A stretch of 33,855 nucleotides of DNA from Mycobacterium gordonae (GCF_001417955.2 NZ_LKTM01000352.1:1-33855), one strand, 5' to 3'; counted from the stretch's first letter, positions 15,474 to 23,783 are shown. Numbers and translations: made by a program. The notes: generated from the sequence alone by a model not told the origin.

Positions 15474-15485
15474 CCAACCGGTTGG
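15474..15485. promoter_or_regulatory. 12-bp perfect palindrome between the oxygenase and fadE5 genes
   Basis: CCAACCGGTTGG at 15474-15485 lies about 45 bases upstream of the oxygenase start and 135 before fadE5. Its AACCGGTT core equals the AACnnGTT core of KstR sites, but the outer T and A of that consensus are missing. It is a candidate TetR-family operator. Confidence 0.4.
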
Positions 15486-15518
15486 TTAGTTAGACCGTGA
15501 AATGTTCCTCACATCGAC

Positions 15519-15548
15519 TTGCGTTGAACAACACAGCCGCGATATTTT
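15519..15548 (+). promoter_or_regulatory. Candidate SigA-type promoter of fadE5
   Basis: TTGCGT (15519-15524) and TATTTT (15543-15548), separated by 18 bases, fit a housekeeping promoter. The predicted start of transcription near 15555 coincides with the first arm of the inverted repeat that follows. Confidence 0.5.
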
Positions 15549-15554
15549 AACGGT

Positions 15555-15586
15555 GTTACTGGTGGGTAACTTAGACCTAGTACCCA
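15555..15586. promoter_or_regulatory. Nested inverted repeats just downstream of the fadE5 promoter
   Basis: GTTAC (15555-15559) pairs with GTAAC (15566-15570) across six bases. Overlapping it, TGGGTA (15563-15568) pairs with TACCCA (15581-15586) across 12 bases. The position at and after the predicted transcription start suits a repressor site or an alternative leader structure. Confidence 0.4.
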
Positions 15587-15620
15587 ACCACAGGTGGCAT
15601 TCTCAACGAGGAGGACCGTA

Positions 15621-17456
15621 GTGAGCCACTACAAGAGCAACGTTCGTGACCAGGAATTCAACCTGTTCGAGGTGCTGGGTGTTGACAAGGCGTTAGGCCA
15701 GGGCGAATTCAGCGACCTGGACGCCGACACCGGCCGCGAGATTCTCGCCGAGGTGGCCCGGCTGGCCGAAGGCCCCGTCGCCGAATCATTCATCGAAGGC
15801 GACCGCAACCCGCCGACCTTCGACCCGAAGACTTTCTCGGTAACCCTGCCGGAGTCGTTCAAGAAGTCCGTCAATGCGGTCATCGACGCCGGCTGGGACA
15901 AGGCCGGCCTTGACGAGGCACTCGGTGGCATGCCGATGCCCAAGGCCCTGATGTGGGCCATCAACGAGCACATTCTCGGCTCCAACCCGGCGGTGTGGAT
16001 GTACGCAGGTGGCGCCGGTTTCGCCCAGATTCTGTACCACCTCGGCACCGAGGAGCAGAAGAAGTGGGCCGTGCTGGCCGCCGAGCGCCGCTGGGGTTCG
16101 ACCATGGTGCTCACCGAGCCGGACGCCGGCTCGGACGTGGGCGCCGGTCGCACCAAGGCCGTACAGCAGGAGGACGGCACCTGGCACATCGACGGTGTCA
16201 AGCGCTTCATCACCTCGGGTGACTCGGGCGACCTGTTCGAGAACATCTTCCACCTGGTCCTGGCCCGCCCGGAGGGCGCCGGCCCCGGCACCAAGGGACT
16301 GTCGCTGTTCTTCGTGCCCAAGTTCCTGTTCGACCCCGAGACGGGCGAACCGGGCGAGCGCAACGGCGTATACGTCACCAACGTCGAGCACAAGATGGGC
16401 CTGAAGGTCTCGGCTACCTGTGAGCTGTCCCTCGGCCAGCACGACAAGCCCGCCATCGGCTGGCTGGTCGGCGAGGTGCACGACGGTATTGCGCAGATGT
16501 TCGAGGTCATCGAGCAGGCGCGCATGATGGTGGGCACCAAGGCCATCGCCACCCTGTCCACCGGCTACCTGAACGCGCTGGAATACGCCAAGTCGCGGGT
16601 CCAGGGTGCCGACCTGACCCAGATGACCGACAAGACGGCTCCCCGGGTGACCATCACGCACCACCCCGACGTCCGCCGGTCGCTGATGACCCAGAAGGCG
16701 TACGCCGAGGGCCTGCGGGCGCTGTACCTCTACACCGCGACCTTCCAGGACGCGCCGGTCGCCGAGGCGCTGCACGGGGTGACCCCCGAGCTGGCCGCCA
16801 AGATCAACGACCTGCTGCTGCCGATCGTCAAGGGCGTTGGCTCCGAGCAGGCCTACGCCAAGCTCACCGAGAGCCTGCAGACCTTCGGTGGGTCCGGCTT
16901 CCTGCAGGACTACCCGGTCGAGCAGTACATCCGGGACGCCAAGATCGACTCCCTCTACGAGGGCACCACCGCCATCCAGGCGCAGGACTTCTTCTTCCGC
17001 AAGATCGTCCGCGACAAGGGTGTGGCGCTGGCGCATGTGTCGGGTGAGATCCAGCAGTTCGTCGACAGCGAATCCGGCAACGGACGTCTCAAGACCGAGC
17101 GGGCGCTGCTCGCGAAGGCCCTCACCGACGTCCAGGCGATGGCCGCCTCGCTGACCGGCTACCTGATGGCCGCCCAAGAGGACGTCACCAGCCTCTACAA
17201 GGTGGGCCTGGGTTCGGTGCGCTTCCTGATGAGCGTCGGCGACCTGGTCATCGGCTGGTTGCTGCAGCGTCAGGCCGCCGTCGCGATCGAGGCCCTGGAC
17301 GCCGGCGCGACCGGCGCCGAGCGGTCCTTCTACGAGGGCAAGATCGCGGTGGCGTCGTTCTTTGCGAAGAACTTCCTGCCGCTGTTGACCAGCACCCGCG
17401 AGGTGATCGAGACCCTGGACAACGAGATCATGGAGCTCGACGAAGCCGCATTCTGA
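15621..17456 (+). CDS. fadE5: Acyl-CoA dehydrogenase FadE5
   Basis: An FAD-dependent acyl-CoA dehydrogenase of 611 residues that introduces the alpha-beta double bond in the first step of beta-oxidation; FadE5 is known to accept a broad range of acyl-CoA chain lengths. The N-terminus MSHYKSNVRDQEFNLFEVLG and near-continuous similarity to mycobacterial FadE5 are evident. FAD-contact strands TMVLTEPDAGSDVGAGRT and DGVKRFITSGD, the QTFGGSGFLQDYPVEQYIRD helix and the YEGTTAIQAQDF segment with the expected catalytic Glu region are present. The C-terminal extension (about 480-611) is typical of the long FadE5 class. GTG 15621 is chosen because GAGGAGGA lies just upstream; an in-frame GTG 27 bases earlier would include that site. 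A strong terminator follows. Orthologue: Rv0244c. Confidence 0.96.
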   Translation: MSHYKSNVRDQEFNLFEVLGVDKALGQGEFSDLDADTGREILAEVARLAEGPVAESFIEGDRNPPTFDPKTFSVTLPESFKKSVNAVIDAGWDKAGLDEALGGMPMPKALMWAINEHILGSNPAVWMYAGGAGFAQILYHLGTEEQKKWAVLAAERRWGSTMVLTEPDAGSDVGAGRTKAVQQEDGTWHIDGVKRFITSGDSGDLFENIFHLVLARPEGAGPGTKGLSLFFVPKFLFDPETGEPGERNGVYVTNVEHKMGLKVSATCELSLGQHDKPAIGWLVGEVHDGIAQMFEVIEQARMMVGTKAIATLSTGYLNALEYAKSRVQGADLTQMTDKTAPRVTITHHPDVRRSLMTQKAYAEGLRALYLYTATFQDAPVAEALHGVTPELAAKINDLLLPIVKGVGSEQAYAKLTESLQTFGGSGFLQDYPVEQYIRDAKIDSLYEGTTAIQAQDFFFRKIVRDKGVALAHVSGEIQQFVDSESGNGRLKTERALLAKALTDVQAMAASLTGYLMAAQEDVTSLYKVGLGSVRFLMSVGDLVIGWLLQRQAAVAIEALDAGATGAERSFYEGKIAVASFFAKNFLPLLTSTREVIETLDNEIMELDEAAF

Positions 17457-17467
17457 GTAGTCACGTC

Positions 17468-17500
17468 AAAAATCCCCCCGCTTCGGCGGGGGGATTTTTT
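17468..17500 (+). terminator. Intrinsic terminator of fadE5
   Basis: A 14-bp perfect stem, AAAAATCCCCCCGC (17468-17481) with 17486-17499, closes a UUCG tetraloop (17482-17485) on a C-G pair and ends in a T run. It is a canonical Rho-independent terminator, unusually complete for a mycobacterium. The A run before the stem would also serve transcripts from the opposite strand. Confidence 0.93.
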
Positions 17501-17599
17501 GTTCGGGCGGCGCGACACTGACGTCAGGCACAAAACACGCCGGGAAGGGTGTGCGCACGTTCAATTTCGGCGAAGAGGCCGGGACGCGGCGAACAAAGC

Positions 17600-17637
17600 A
17601 AAAAGACCGCCGCTGGATCCCCTCACTCCAGCGGCGG
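17600..17637 (-). terminator. Intrinsic terminator of fadA2
   Basis: CCGCCGCTGGA (17607-17617) pairs with TCCAGCGGCGG (17627-17637) across nine bases. Read on the minus strand, the 11-bp hairpin is followed by TCTTTTTG, a U tract, so it terminates leftward transcription from fadA2, about 190 bases past that gene's stop. Confidence 0.75.
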
Positions 17638-17824
17638 CCCTTCTCGTTCGCCCGTCCACTCTGACCGGCAATCGATCCAGGGATTGCCCCGCGTTGCCGT
17701 CGGGGTCGGGGGGTCAGACACCAACACGGGGCTATCCGAACGAGCGATTACCCATATGTGCGACCGATTAACCCACCAATTGGAAAAATTGCCCCGGTGA
17801 TTTTCGGCACACCATCACGCCTGG

Positions 17825-19132
17825 TCACGCCTCGAGGATCGCTGCCACACCCTGGCCGCCGGCCGCGCAGATCGAGATCAGCGCGCGCACCGGGCCGTTG
17901 GTTTCGGCCTTCTTCTGCGCCAGTTGCTTGGCCGTCTGCGCCAGGATGCGTCCGCCCGTCGCGGCGAACGGGTGCCCAGCCGCGAGCGACGATCCGTTGA
18001 CGTTGAGCTTCGTCCGGTCGATGGAGCCCAGTGCGCCGTCCAGCCCCAGCCGCTCCTTGCAGTAGTCCTCGGACTCCCACGCCTGCAGGTGCGCCAGCAC
18101 CACCGACGCGAACGCCTCGTGGATCTCGTAGAAATCAAAGTCCTGCAGGCTCAGCCCGTTACGCGCCAGCAGTCGCGGCACCGCATAGGTGGGCGCCATC
18201 AACAGGCCGTCGTACCCGTTGACGTAGTCGACGGCGGCGGTCTCGGAATCCACCAGGAAGGCCAGCGGCTGCAGGTTGTGGTCGGCTGCCCACTGCTCGC
18301 CGGCCAGCAGCGCCACCGAGGCGCCGTCGGTCAGCGGGGTCGAGTTGCCCGCGGTCATGGTGGCGTCGCCCGCCTTGACCCCGAAAACCGGGCGCAGGGT
18401 GGCCAGCTTCTCCGGGCTGGAGTTGGGCCGCAGGTTGTCGTCGCGGTACAGGCCCAGGAATGGCGACACCAGGTCGTCGAAGAATCCGCGGTCGTAGGCG
18501 GCGGCCATGTTGCGGTGGCTGGCGGCGGCCAGTTCGTCCTGGTCGACGCGCTTGATCCCCAGCTGCTTGGCGGTGACGGCGGCGTGCTCGCCCATCGACT
18601 TGCCGGTGCGCGGCTCGCTGTTGGCGGGAATCTCGATGCCCAGGTTCGCCGGCAGAGTGCCCACCAGCTTCAGCCGCTGCACGTTGGACTTGGATCGCCG
18701 CAGCTTGAGCAGGGTGCGGCGCAGGTCGTCACCGAGACCGATCGGCGGGTCGGACGTGGTGTCGACCCCGCCGGCGGCCGCGACCTCGTAGCGCCCGGCG
18801 GCGATGCCGTCGGCGGCCGCGATCGCCGCCTGCAGTCCGGTGCCGCACGCCTGCTGGATGTCGAAGGCCGGCGTGTGCGGGTTCAGCTCGGACCCGAGCA
18901 CGCATTCGCGCATGAGATTGAAATCGCGGCTGTGCTTGAGCACCGCACCACCGACCACTGCGCCCAGCCGCTCGCCCCGCAAGTTGAACCGGTCCACCAG
19001 CCCGCTCAGTGCCGCGGTGAACATGTCCTGGTTCGACGCGTCGGCGTAAGCGCCGTCCGAGCGCGCGAAGGGGATGCGGTTGCCGCCGAGTACTGCGACG
19101 CGTCGCTTGGTCTGATCACTGGCAGGGGCCAC
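17825..19132 (-). CDS. fadA2: Acetyl-CoA acetyltransferase FadA2 (thiolase)
   Basis: A 435-residue thiolase that cleaves 3-ketoacyl-CoA (last step of beta-oxidation) or condenses acyl-CoAs. Catalytic residues are in place: nucleophile C96 in DIQQACGTG, the HEAFASVV histidine, GHPFAATGGR, and the final CAAGGQG cysteine. GTG 19132 is the start, with GGAG six bases upstream. It is divergent from fabG4 across a 126-base region with a palindrome, and its transcript ends at the hairpin at 17600-17637. Synteny: Rv0243, between fadE5 and fabG4. Its direction of use (degradative or biosynthetic) is not readable from sequence. Confidence 0.94.
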   Translation of the reverse strand: MAPASDQTKRRVAVLGGNRIPFARSDGAYADASNQDMFTAALSGLVDRFNLRGERLGAVVGGAVLKHSRDFNLMRECVLGSELNPHTPAFDIQQACGTGLQAAIAAADGIAAGRYEVAAAGGVDTTSDPPIGLGDDLRRTLLKLRRSKSNVQRLKLVGTLPANLGIEIPANSEPRTGKSMGEHAAVTAKQLGIKRVDQDELAAASHRNMAAAYDRGFFDDLVSPFLGLYRDDNLRPNSSPEKLATLRPVFGVKAGDATMTAGNSTPLTDGASVALLAGEQWAADHNLQPLAFLVDSETAAVDYVNGYDGLLMAPTYAVPRLLARNGLSLQDFDFYEIHEAFASVVLAHLQAWESEDYCKERLGLDGALGSIDRTKLNVNGSSLAAGHPFAATGGRILAQTAKQLAQKKAETNGPVRALISICAAGGQGVAAILEA

Positions 19133-19197
19133 AGTTATCTCCGTCGATCTCCGGTAGTACGGGGGGTTAGTTTTGGGGTATCAGCGCTTCGCAGGCA

Positions 19198-19230
19198 ATA
19201 CTACCCACTGTTCTTACTCTCAAGTAAGTT
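19198..19230. promoter_or_regulatory. Divergent fadA2/fabG4 promoter region with a shared palindrome
   Basis: A leftward -10 candidate, TAGTAT (19203 to 19198), would serve fadA2. A rightward -10 candidate, TAAGTT (19225-19230), would serve fabG4. The palindrome CTTACT-CTCA-AGTAAG (19213-19228) overlaps the rightward -10 and the expected -35 zone of the leftward promoter. One regulator bound here could control both genes. Confidence 0.45.
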
Positions 19231-19258
19231 CGTACCCCTGACACGGAAGGCAAGCTCA

Positions 19259-20623
19259 GTGGCACCCAAGGTCTCGCCCGATCTGTTCTCCCAGGTTGTC
19301 AATTCCGGCCCCGGATCCTTCCTGGCCAAGCAACTTGGGGTCCCCCAGCCCGAGACGCTGCGCCGTTACAAGCCGGGTGAACCGCCCCTGGCCGGCTCGC
19401 TGCTGATCGGCGGGGAAGGCCGTGTCGTCGAGCCGCTACGGGCCGCGCTGGAGTCCGACTACGACCTGGTGGGCAACAACCTCGGCGGACGCTGGGCTGA
19501 CTCGTTCGGCGGCCTGGTGTTCGACGCCACCGGCATCACCGAGCCCACCGGATTGAAGGCTCTGCACGACTTCTTCACCCCCGTCGTGCGTAACCTCGGT
19601 CCCTCGGCGCGGGTCGTCGTGGTGGGCACCACGCCGGAGGCGATCGAGAACCCGCACGAGCGGATTGCGCAACGCGCGCTGGAGGGCTTCACCCGCTCGG
19701 TCGGCAAGGAACTGCGCCGCGGCGGCACCTCGGCGCTGGTGTACCTGGCGCCGGACGCCAAGCCCGCCGCGACCGGCCTGGAATCGACGCTGCGCTTCAT
19801 CCTGTCCGCCAAGTCGGCCTACGTCGGCGGCCAGGTGTTCTACGTCGGCGCGGCCGACTCGACACGGCCCGCCGACTGGGACCGTCCGCTGGACGGCAAG
19901 GTGGCCATCGTGACCGGGGCCGCCCGCGGCATCGGGGCCACCATCGCCGAAGTGTTCGCCCGCGACGGTGCCCGCGTGGTCGCGATAGACGTGGAGTCCG
20001 CCGCCGAGAAACTGGCCGAGACCGCCAGCAAGGTGGGTGGCACGCCGCTGTGGCTGGATGTCACCGCCGACGACGCGGTGGAGAAGATTTCCGAGCACCT
20101 GCGCGACCACCACGGCGGCAAGGCCGACATCCTGGCCAACAACGCCGGGATCACCCGCGACAAGCTGCTGGCCAACATGGACGACGCTCGCTGGGATGCC
20201 GTCCTCGCCGTCAATCTGCTGGCCCCGCTGCGCCTCACCGAAGGGTTGGTGGCCAACGGCACCCTCGGCGAGGGCGGGCGGGTGATCGGGCTGTCGTCCA
20301 TCGCCGGCATCGCGGGCAACCGCGGGCAGACCAACTACGGCACCACCAAGGCCGGCATGATCGGCATCACCCAGGCGCTGGCCCCTCAGCTCGCCGAGAA
20401 GGGCATCACGATCAACGCCGTGGCACCGGGCTTCATCGAAACAGAGATGACCGCTGCCATCCCGCTGGCCACCCGCGAGGTGGCCCGCCGGATGAACTCG
20501 CTGCTGCAGGGCGGCCAGCCCGTCGACGTCGCCGAGACCATCGCCTACTTCGCCAGCCCGGCGTCGAATGCGGTGACCGGCAACGTGATCCGGGTCTGCG
20601 GCCAGGCGATGATCGGGGCCTGA
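19259..20623 (+). CDS. fabG4: High-molecular-weight beta-ketoacyl-ACP/CoA reductase FabG4
   Basis: A 454-residue 3-ketoacyl reductase, NADH-dependent in M. tuberculosis FabG4, that reduces 3-ketoacyl thioesters to 3-hydroxyacyl thioesters. Domain I (about 1-205) is a flavodoxin-like non-catalytic domain. Domain II is an SDR with TGAARGIGATIA (219-230), NNAGI (294-298) and the triad S347, Y360, K364, the same numbers as the M. tuberculosis enzyme. GTG 19259 with GGAAGG upstream gives exactly the family length. Only two bases separate its stop from the htdX start, so ketoreductase and dehydratase are co-expressed. Orthologue: Rv0242c. Confidence 0.96.
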   Translation: MAPKVSPDLFSQVVNSGPGSFLAKQLGVPQPETLRRYKPGEPPLAGSLLIGGEGRVVEPLRAALESDYDLVGNNLGGRWADSFGGLVFDATGITEPTGLKALHDFFTPVVRNLGPSARVVVVGTTPEAIENPHERIAQRALEGFTRSVGKELRRGGTSALVYLAPDAKPAATGLESTLRFILSAKSAYVGGQVFYVGAADSTRPADWDRPLDGKVAIVTGAARGIGATIAEVFARDGARVVAIDVESAAEKLAETASKVGGTPLWLDVTADDAVEKISEHLRDHHGGKADILANNAGITRDKLLANMDDARWDAVLAVNLLAPLRLTEGLVANGTLGEGGRVIGLSSIAGIAGNRGQTNYGTTKAGMIGITQALAPQLAEKGITINAVAPGFIETEMTAAIPLATREVARRMNSLLQGGQPVDVAETIAYFASPASNAVTGNVIRVCGQAMIGA

Positions 20624-20625
20624 CG

Positions 20626-21468
20626 GTGAATCAACCCAGTGGCCTTCGCAACATGCTGCGGGCGGTGGCCGGGGCGCTGCCCGTGGTGTCCCGATCCGAT
20701 CATCTGTCCGACCGGACGGTGACCGTCGAGGAAATGCCCATCGACTCCGCGAACGTGGCCGCCTACGCGGCGGTCACCGGGTTGCGGTTCGGCAACAACG
20801 TGCCGCTGACGTACCCGTTCGCGCTCACCTTCCCGTCGGTGATGTCGCTGGTGACCGGTTTCGACTTCCCGTTCTCCGCAATGGGTTCGGTGCACACCGA
20901 GAACCAGATCACGCAGTACCGCCCGATCGCGGTGACCGACACGGTGGGCGTGAAGGTGCATGCCGAGAACCTGCGCGAGCACCGCAAGGGTCTCCTGGTG
21001 GACCTGGTGACAGACGTCAGCGTCGGCAACGAGCCGGCGTGGCACCAGGTGACCACCTTTCTGCACCAGCAGCGCACCAGCCTGTCCGGCGAGCCCAAGC
21101 CGCCGCCGCAGAAGCAGCCCAAGCTGCCACCACCCTCGGCGGTGCTGCGGATCACCCCGTCGCAGATCCGCCGCTACGCCGCGGTGGGGGGCGACCACAA
21201 TCCGATCCACACCAGTTCGGTGGCCGCCAAGCTGTTCGGCTTTCCCACCGTGATCGCTCATGGAATGTTCAGCGCCGCAGCGGTTCTGGCGAACATCGAA
21301 GCGCGTTTCCCGGATGCCGTGCAGTACTCGGTGCGATTCGGCAAGCCGGTGCTGCTGCCGGCGACCGCGGGGCTGTACATCGACGAGCGCAATGAGGGCT
21401 GGGAGTTGTCCCTGCGGCACATCTCCAAGGGCTACCCGCACCTGACCGGCTCGGTGCGGCCGCTCTGA
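20626..21468 (+). CDS. htdX: 3-hydroxyacyl-thioester dehydratase HtdX
   Basis: A 280-residue MaoC-type (R)-specific 3-hydroxyacyl dehydratase. It converts 3-hydroxyacyl thioesters to trans-2-enoyl thioesters, or the reverse, after the FabG4 step. The N-terminal hot-dog domain spans about 30-150. The C-terminal domain carries the hydratase 2 motif GGDHNPIHTSSVAAKLFGF with the catalytic Asp and His, followed by VIAHGM. GTG 20626 lies two bases after the fabG4 TGA, implying coupling. A Pro/Lys-rich linker (EPKPPPQKQPKLPPP) joins the domains. Its TGA abuts the TGA of the convergent ClC gene with no gap. Orthologue: Rv0241c. Confidence 0.94.
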   Translation: MNQPSGLRNMLRAVAGALPVVSRSDHLSDRTVTVEEMPIDSANVAAYAAVTGLRFGNNVPLTYPFALTFPSVMSLVTGFDFPFSAMGSVHTENQITQYRPIAVTDTVGVKVHAENLREHRKGLLVDLVTDVSVGNEPAWHQVTTFLHQQRTSLSGEPKPPPQKQPKLPPPSAVLRITPSQIRRYAAVGGDHNPIHTSSVAAKLFGFPTVIAHGMFSAAAVLANIEARFPDAVQYSVRFGKPVLLPATAGLYIDERNEGWELSLRHISKGYPHLTGSVRPL

Positions 21469-22749
21469 TCACCCGGCCCGCTGGTCCAGACGCAGGGAGC
21501 GGCGGCGGATCACGAGCCGGTCGAGCGTGTGCGCGCCGACCGCGGTGACCGCGAACACCAGCAGCATCCAGATCGGCGGCCGGGCCAGTTCCCAGACGAA
21601 GATCGCCGCCCAGATCGGTGAACCCTGGGTCACCGCCAGCACGCCGGCCGCGGCGCCCAACGAGATGACCGGCCCGTGCAAGTGGGTTCCGGCAAGCTGA
21701 TTGAGCGTCAGCACCAGCAGTGTCCCCGCCGCCGCCCCGGTGGCCAGCGACGGCGTGAGCAGTCCACCGGCACCCCCGGCGCGCAGGAACAGCGCCGTCA
21801 GCAGCGGCTTGAGCGCCAGGATGACGGCCGCCGATGCCAGGGTCATACCGGAGGCCAGACTGACGGTGAGCACACTCTTTCCGTTGCCGGGCAGCTCCGG
21901 CCACCAGTGCGAGCAGATACCGGTCAACAGCCCGGCGCCGGCCAGCGCCGGGACGAGGACCCAGGAGCGGATCAGTATGGCCGGACGGGCCGCCGCGACG
22001 ATCTTGTTGAAGACCCATCCCACCGCGAAGGCCACCGGCGCCAGCGCCAGCCCGTGCGCGCTCAGCAGATAAGCTGATTCCGCACTGGGCCAATGCAATT
22101 CGTTGTGGTCGTGGGTGACCGCCGAGCCGACCGCGACGGCCAGGCTCGAGGTGATCAAGGCAGCGCCCACCGCGCGCAACCGCCAGGTGTTCAGCAGTAT
22201 CCGCAAGGTGAAGAGCGCACCGGCCATCGGCACCGCGTACACCGCGCCGAGCCCGGCACCGGCCGCGCTGGCCAGCAGAATCTCGCGGTCAGCCGGGGAC
22301 AGCCGCCGCAGCCATGCGGTGCCGAGATCGCCAAGCACAGAAGCGAATTGGCGCGGCGCGCCTTCGCGTCCCAGCGAGGCCCCGGACCCGACCAGCACGA
22401 CCTGAAGCACGGCATCGATGCTCCACGCCAGTCGGGGCACCCGTTCGTGCCGGGCGATGGTGCCGGCCAGCGGAGGAACCTCGGCGCGGCGCCGCAGAAT
22501 CCACCAGCCGGCACCGGCCACTGCGGCGCCGACCATCGGGCCCAGGGCTCGCCGTACCGGACTACTGCCGGTGATCCCGTCCAGCAGCGAGCCGAAAGTG
22601 TAGTGGTAGGTGAGGTGTTCGACCGACCGCAGCACCAAAGTGGTGGTCAACCCGGCGAGCCCGGCCAGCAGGCCGACGATGACGACGGCACAGAAGAAGT
22701 CGACGTCACGGCGGGGCTTTCGGGACACGCCTGCCGACAATACGGACAC
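21469..22749 (-). CDS. ClC-family chloride channel or Cl-/H+ antiporter
   Basis: A 426-residue integral membrane protein with about ten to twelve hydrophobic segments. The ClC selectivity motif GSGASLGREGAP (121-132) is intact with the gating glutamate E129, and GGLLTPSLATGA corresponds to the second filter motif. The gating Glu allows proton-coupled exchange, so antiport is as likely as channel activity. GTG 22749 is the upstream-most reasonable start; the internal GTG (residue 8) is an alternative, and neither has a clear ribosome-binding site. It converges exactly with htdX. M. tuberculosis has, as I recall, a VapBC toxin-antitoxin pair here instead, so the locus differs by lineage. Confidence 0.9.
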   Translation of the reverse strand: MSVLSAGVSRKPRRDVDFFCAVVIVGLLAGLAGLTTTLVLRSVEHLTYHYTFGSLLDGITGSSPVRRALGPMVGAAVAGAGWWILRRRAEVPPLAGTIARHERVPRLAWSIDAVLQVVLVGSGASLGREGAPRQFASVLGDLGTAWLRRLSPADREILLASAAGAGLGAVYAVPMAGALFTLRILLNTWRLRAVGAALITSSLAVAVGSAVTHDHNELHWPSAESAYLLSAHGLALAPVAFAVGWVFNKIVAAARPAILIRSWVLVPALAGAGLLTGICSHWWPELPGNGKSVLTVSLASGMTLASAAVILALKPLLTALFLRAGGAGGLLTPSLATGAAAGTLLVLTLNQLAGTHLHGPVISLGAAAGVLAVTQGSPIWAAIFVWELARPPIWMLLVFAVTAVGAHTLDRLVIRRRSLRLDQRAG

Positions 22750-22792
22750 CGAAGCGGTTGCGCACCGGGTTGCCGGCGGTCAAAGATGACCC

Positions 22793-23132
22793 ATGTTCGC
22801 CCGGGCACGCGCAGTCGTCGGAGTCGTCGCGCTGTGGGCGGTCGCCGCGCCGGTAGCCCGACCAGCCGCTGGTGGATTGCACGGCCCCGGCGCCGGAGCG
22901 GTTTCCCGACGACTCGATCGACATGGGCTCTGGCTTCGACTGTTTCGACCCGATCGCCCACACATTGGACATTCAGGGCGAACAACTATCGAATCGGTTG
23001 CTGCTCAAGGATGTTCTGCAGGGCCAGGGCTTCGTCAATTATGCCGCCGAGTGGTGGCACTACACCTACCAGCCGGAGCCCTACCCGGGCACCTACTTCG
23101 ACTTCCCGATCGACCGTTCGTCGCTCGGTTAA
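22793..23132 (+). pseudogene. Remnant of a secreted M15D (VanX/D-Ala-D-Ala dipeptidase-like) gene
   Basis: ATG 22793 opens a signal peptide (MFARARAVVGVVALWAVAAP), but the recognisable enzyme continues in another frame from about 22857. That frame shows VDCTAPAPERFPDDSIDMGSG, FDCFDPIAHT, NRLLLKDVLQGQGFVNY and AEWWHYTYQPEP, ending FDFPIDRSSLG. It matches only the C-terminal third of M15D dipeptidases: the ExxWH zinc motif (AEWWH) is kept, while the SxHxxGxAxD zinc-binding segment and everything before it are gone. About 400-500 bases therefore seem to have been deleted, with a frame change at the junction near 22850-22870. It cannot encode a working enzyme. Its TAA overlaps the TAA of the convergent TetR gene in TTAA. 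An intact family member would be a cell-wall D,D-dipeptidase. Confidence 0.8.
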
Positions 23133-23767
23133 CCCGTCGCGGAGTTCGGGCCGAGGTCCCGATCGGCCGGCGCGCCCCGCAGCCCTGCCCAGAACAGGTC
23201 GATCATCATCTCGGCAGCCGCGTCGACGTCGATGTCACCGGTGCTCAAGCGGCTGGCCACCGCCTCGCCGGCGCCCACCAAAGCCACCGCCATGATCTCG
23301 ATTTCGGCGTCCGACCGCGGGCTGCGGGTGCCGGCGCGCACCAACCCGGCCACCAGTTCGATGATCTGTTCCCGGCCTTCGCGCACCGTGTGAGCGAACG
23401 CCAGGGAGCTGGTGGCCTGGGTGTACATCACAATCCAGGACGCGCGGTTCTCATCGATGTACCGCAGGAACGCAACAATGGTGTTGCGCAACAAGTCTTT
23501 TGGACTCTGGGTGAAGTCGATGTCGGCACGCACCGCGTCGATGAACCGGCTCATCTCCCGGTTCAGGCAGGCGCCGAACAGGTCTTCCTTGGATCCGTAG
23601 TACAGATAGAGCATCGGCTTGGAGATCTCGGCCGCGGCGGCGATCGTGTCCATCGAGGTCTCGTGGTAGCCGTTGACCGAGAACATCTGCACCGCGGCAT
23701 CGAGCATCTGCTGCTCGCGGACAGCGCGCGGTAACCGCTTGGTACCACCCGCCCCACTACCTGCCAC
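23129..23767 (-). CDS. TetR family transcriptional regulator
   Basis: A 212-residue one-component regulator. The N-terminal HTH (about 17-63) reads REQQMLDAAVQMFSVNGYHE, MDTIAAAAEISKPMLYLYYGSKEDLF, the standard TetR arrangement. The C-terminal ligand domain is helical with no assigned ligand. GTG 23767 follows AGGGGAT. It lies 41 bases downstream of lpqI on the same strand, so it may be co-transcribed with lpqI; a partial inverted repeat sits in the gap, and an 11-bp repeat precedes lpqI. Orthologue by synteny: Rv0238. Regulation of lpqI or autoregulation is plausible but not shown. Confidence 0.93.
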   Translation of the reverse strand: MAGSGAGGTKRLPRAVREQQMLDAAVQMFSVNGYHETSMDTIAAAAEISKPMLYLYYGSKEDLFGACLNREMSRFIDAVRADIDFTQSPKDLLRNTIVAFLRYIDENRASWIVMYTQATSSLAFAHTVREGREQIIELVAGLVRAGTRSPRSDAEIEIMAVALVGAGEAVASRLSTGDIDVDAAAEMMIDLFWAGLRGAPADRDLGPNSATG

Positions 23768-23783
23768 GCCATCCCCTATCTAT

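Larger units (their letters stand above)
17457..17824. other. Intergenic region between convergent fadE5 and fadA2
   Basis: No supported gene is seen here. It contains two terminators facing opposite ways: fadE5's at 17468-17500 and fadA2's at 17600-17637. A further small hairpin lies between, GGCAATC (17667-17673) with GATTGCC (17682-17688), in what would be the roughly 190-base 3' untranslated region of fadA2. Coding-like frames in it lack family features. Confidence 0.6.

Noticed and set aside
15474..15485. Full KstR operator.
   Set aside because: Only the AACnnGTT core fits; the outer T and A are missing, so it is listed as an unassigned palindrome.
17924..19258. Upstream extension of the fabG4 frame across the antisense of fadA2.
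   Set aside because: FabG4 has a good GTG with GGAAGG at 19259 and the exact family length; the extension is antisense to a clear thiolase.
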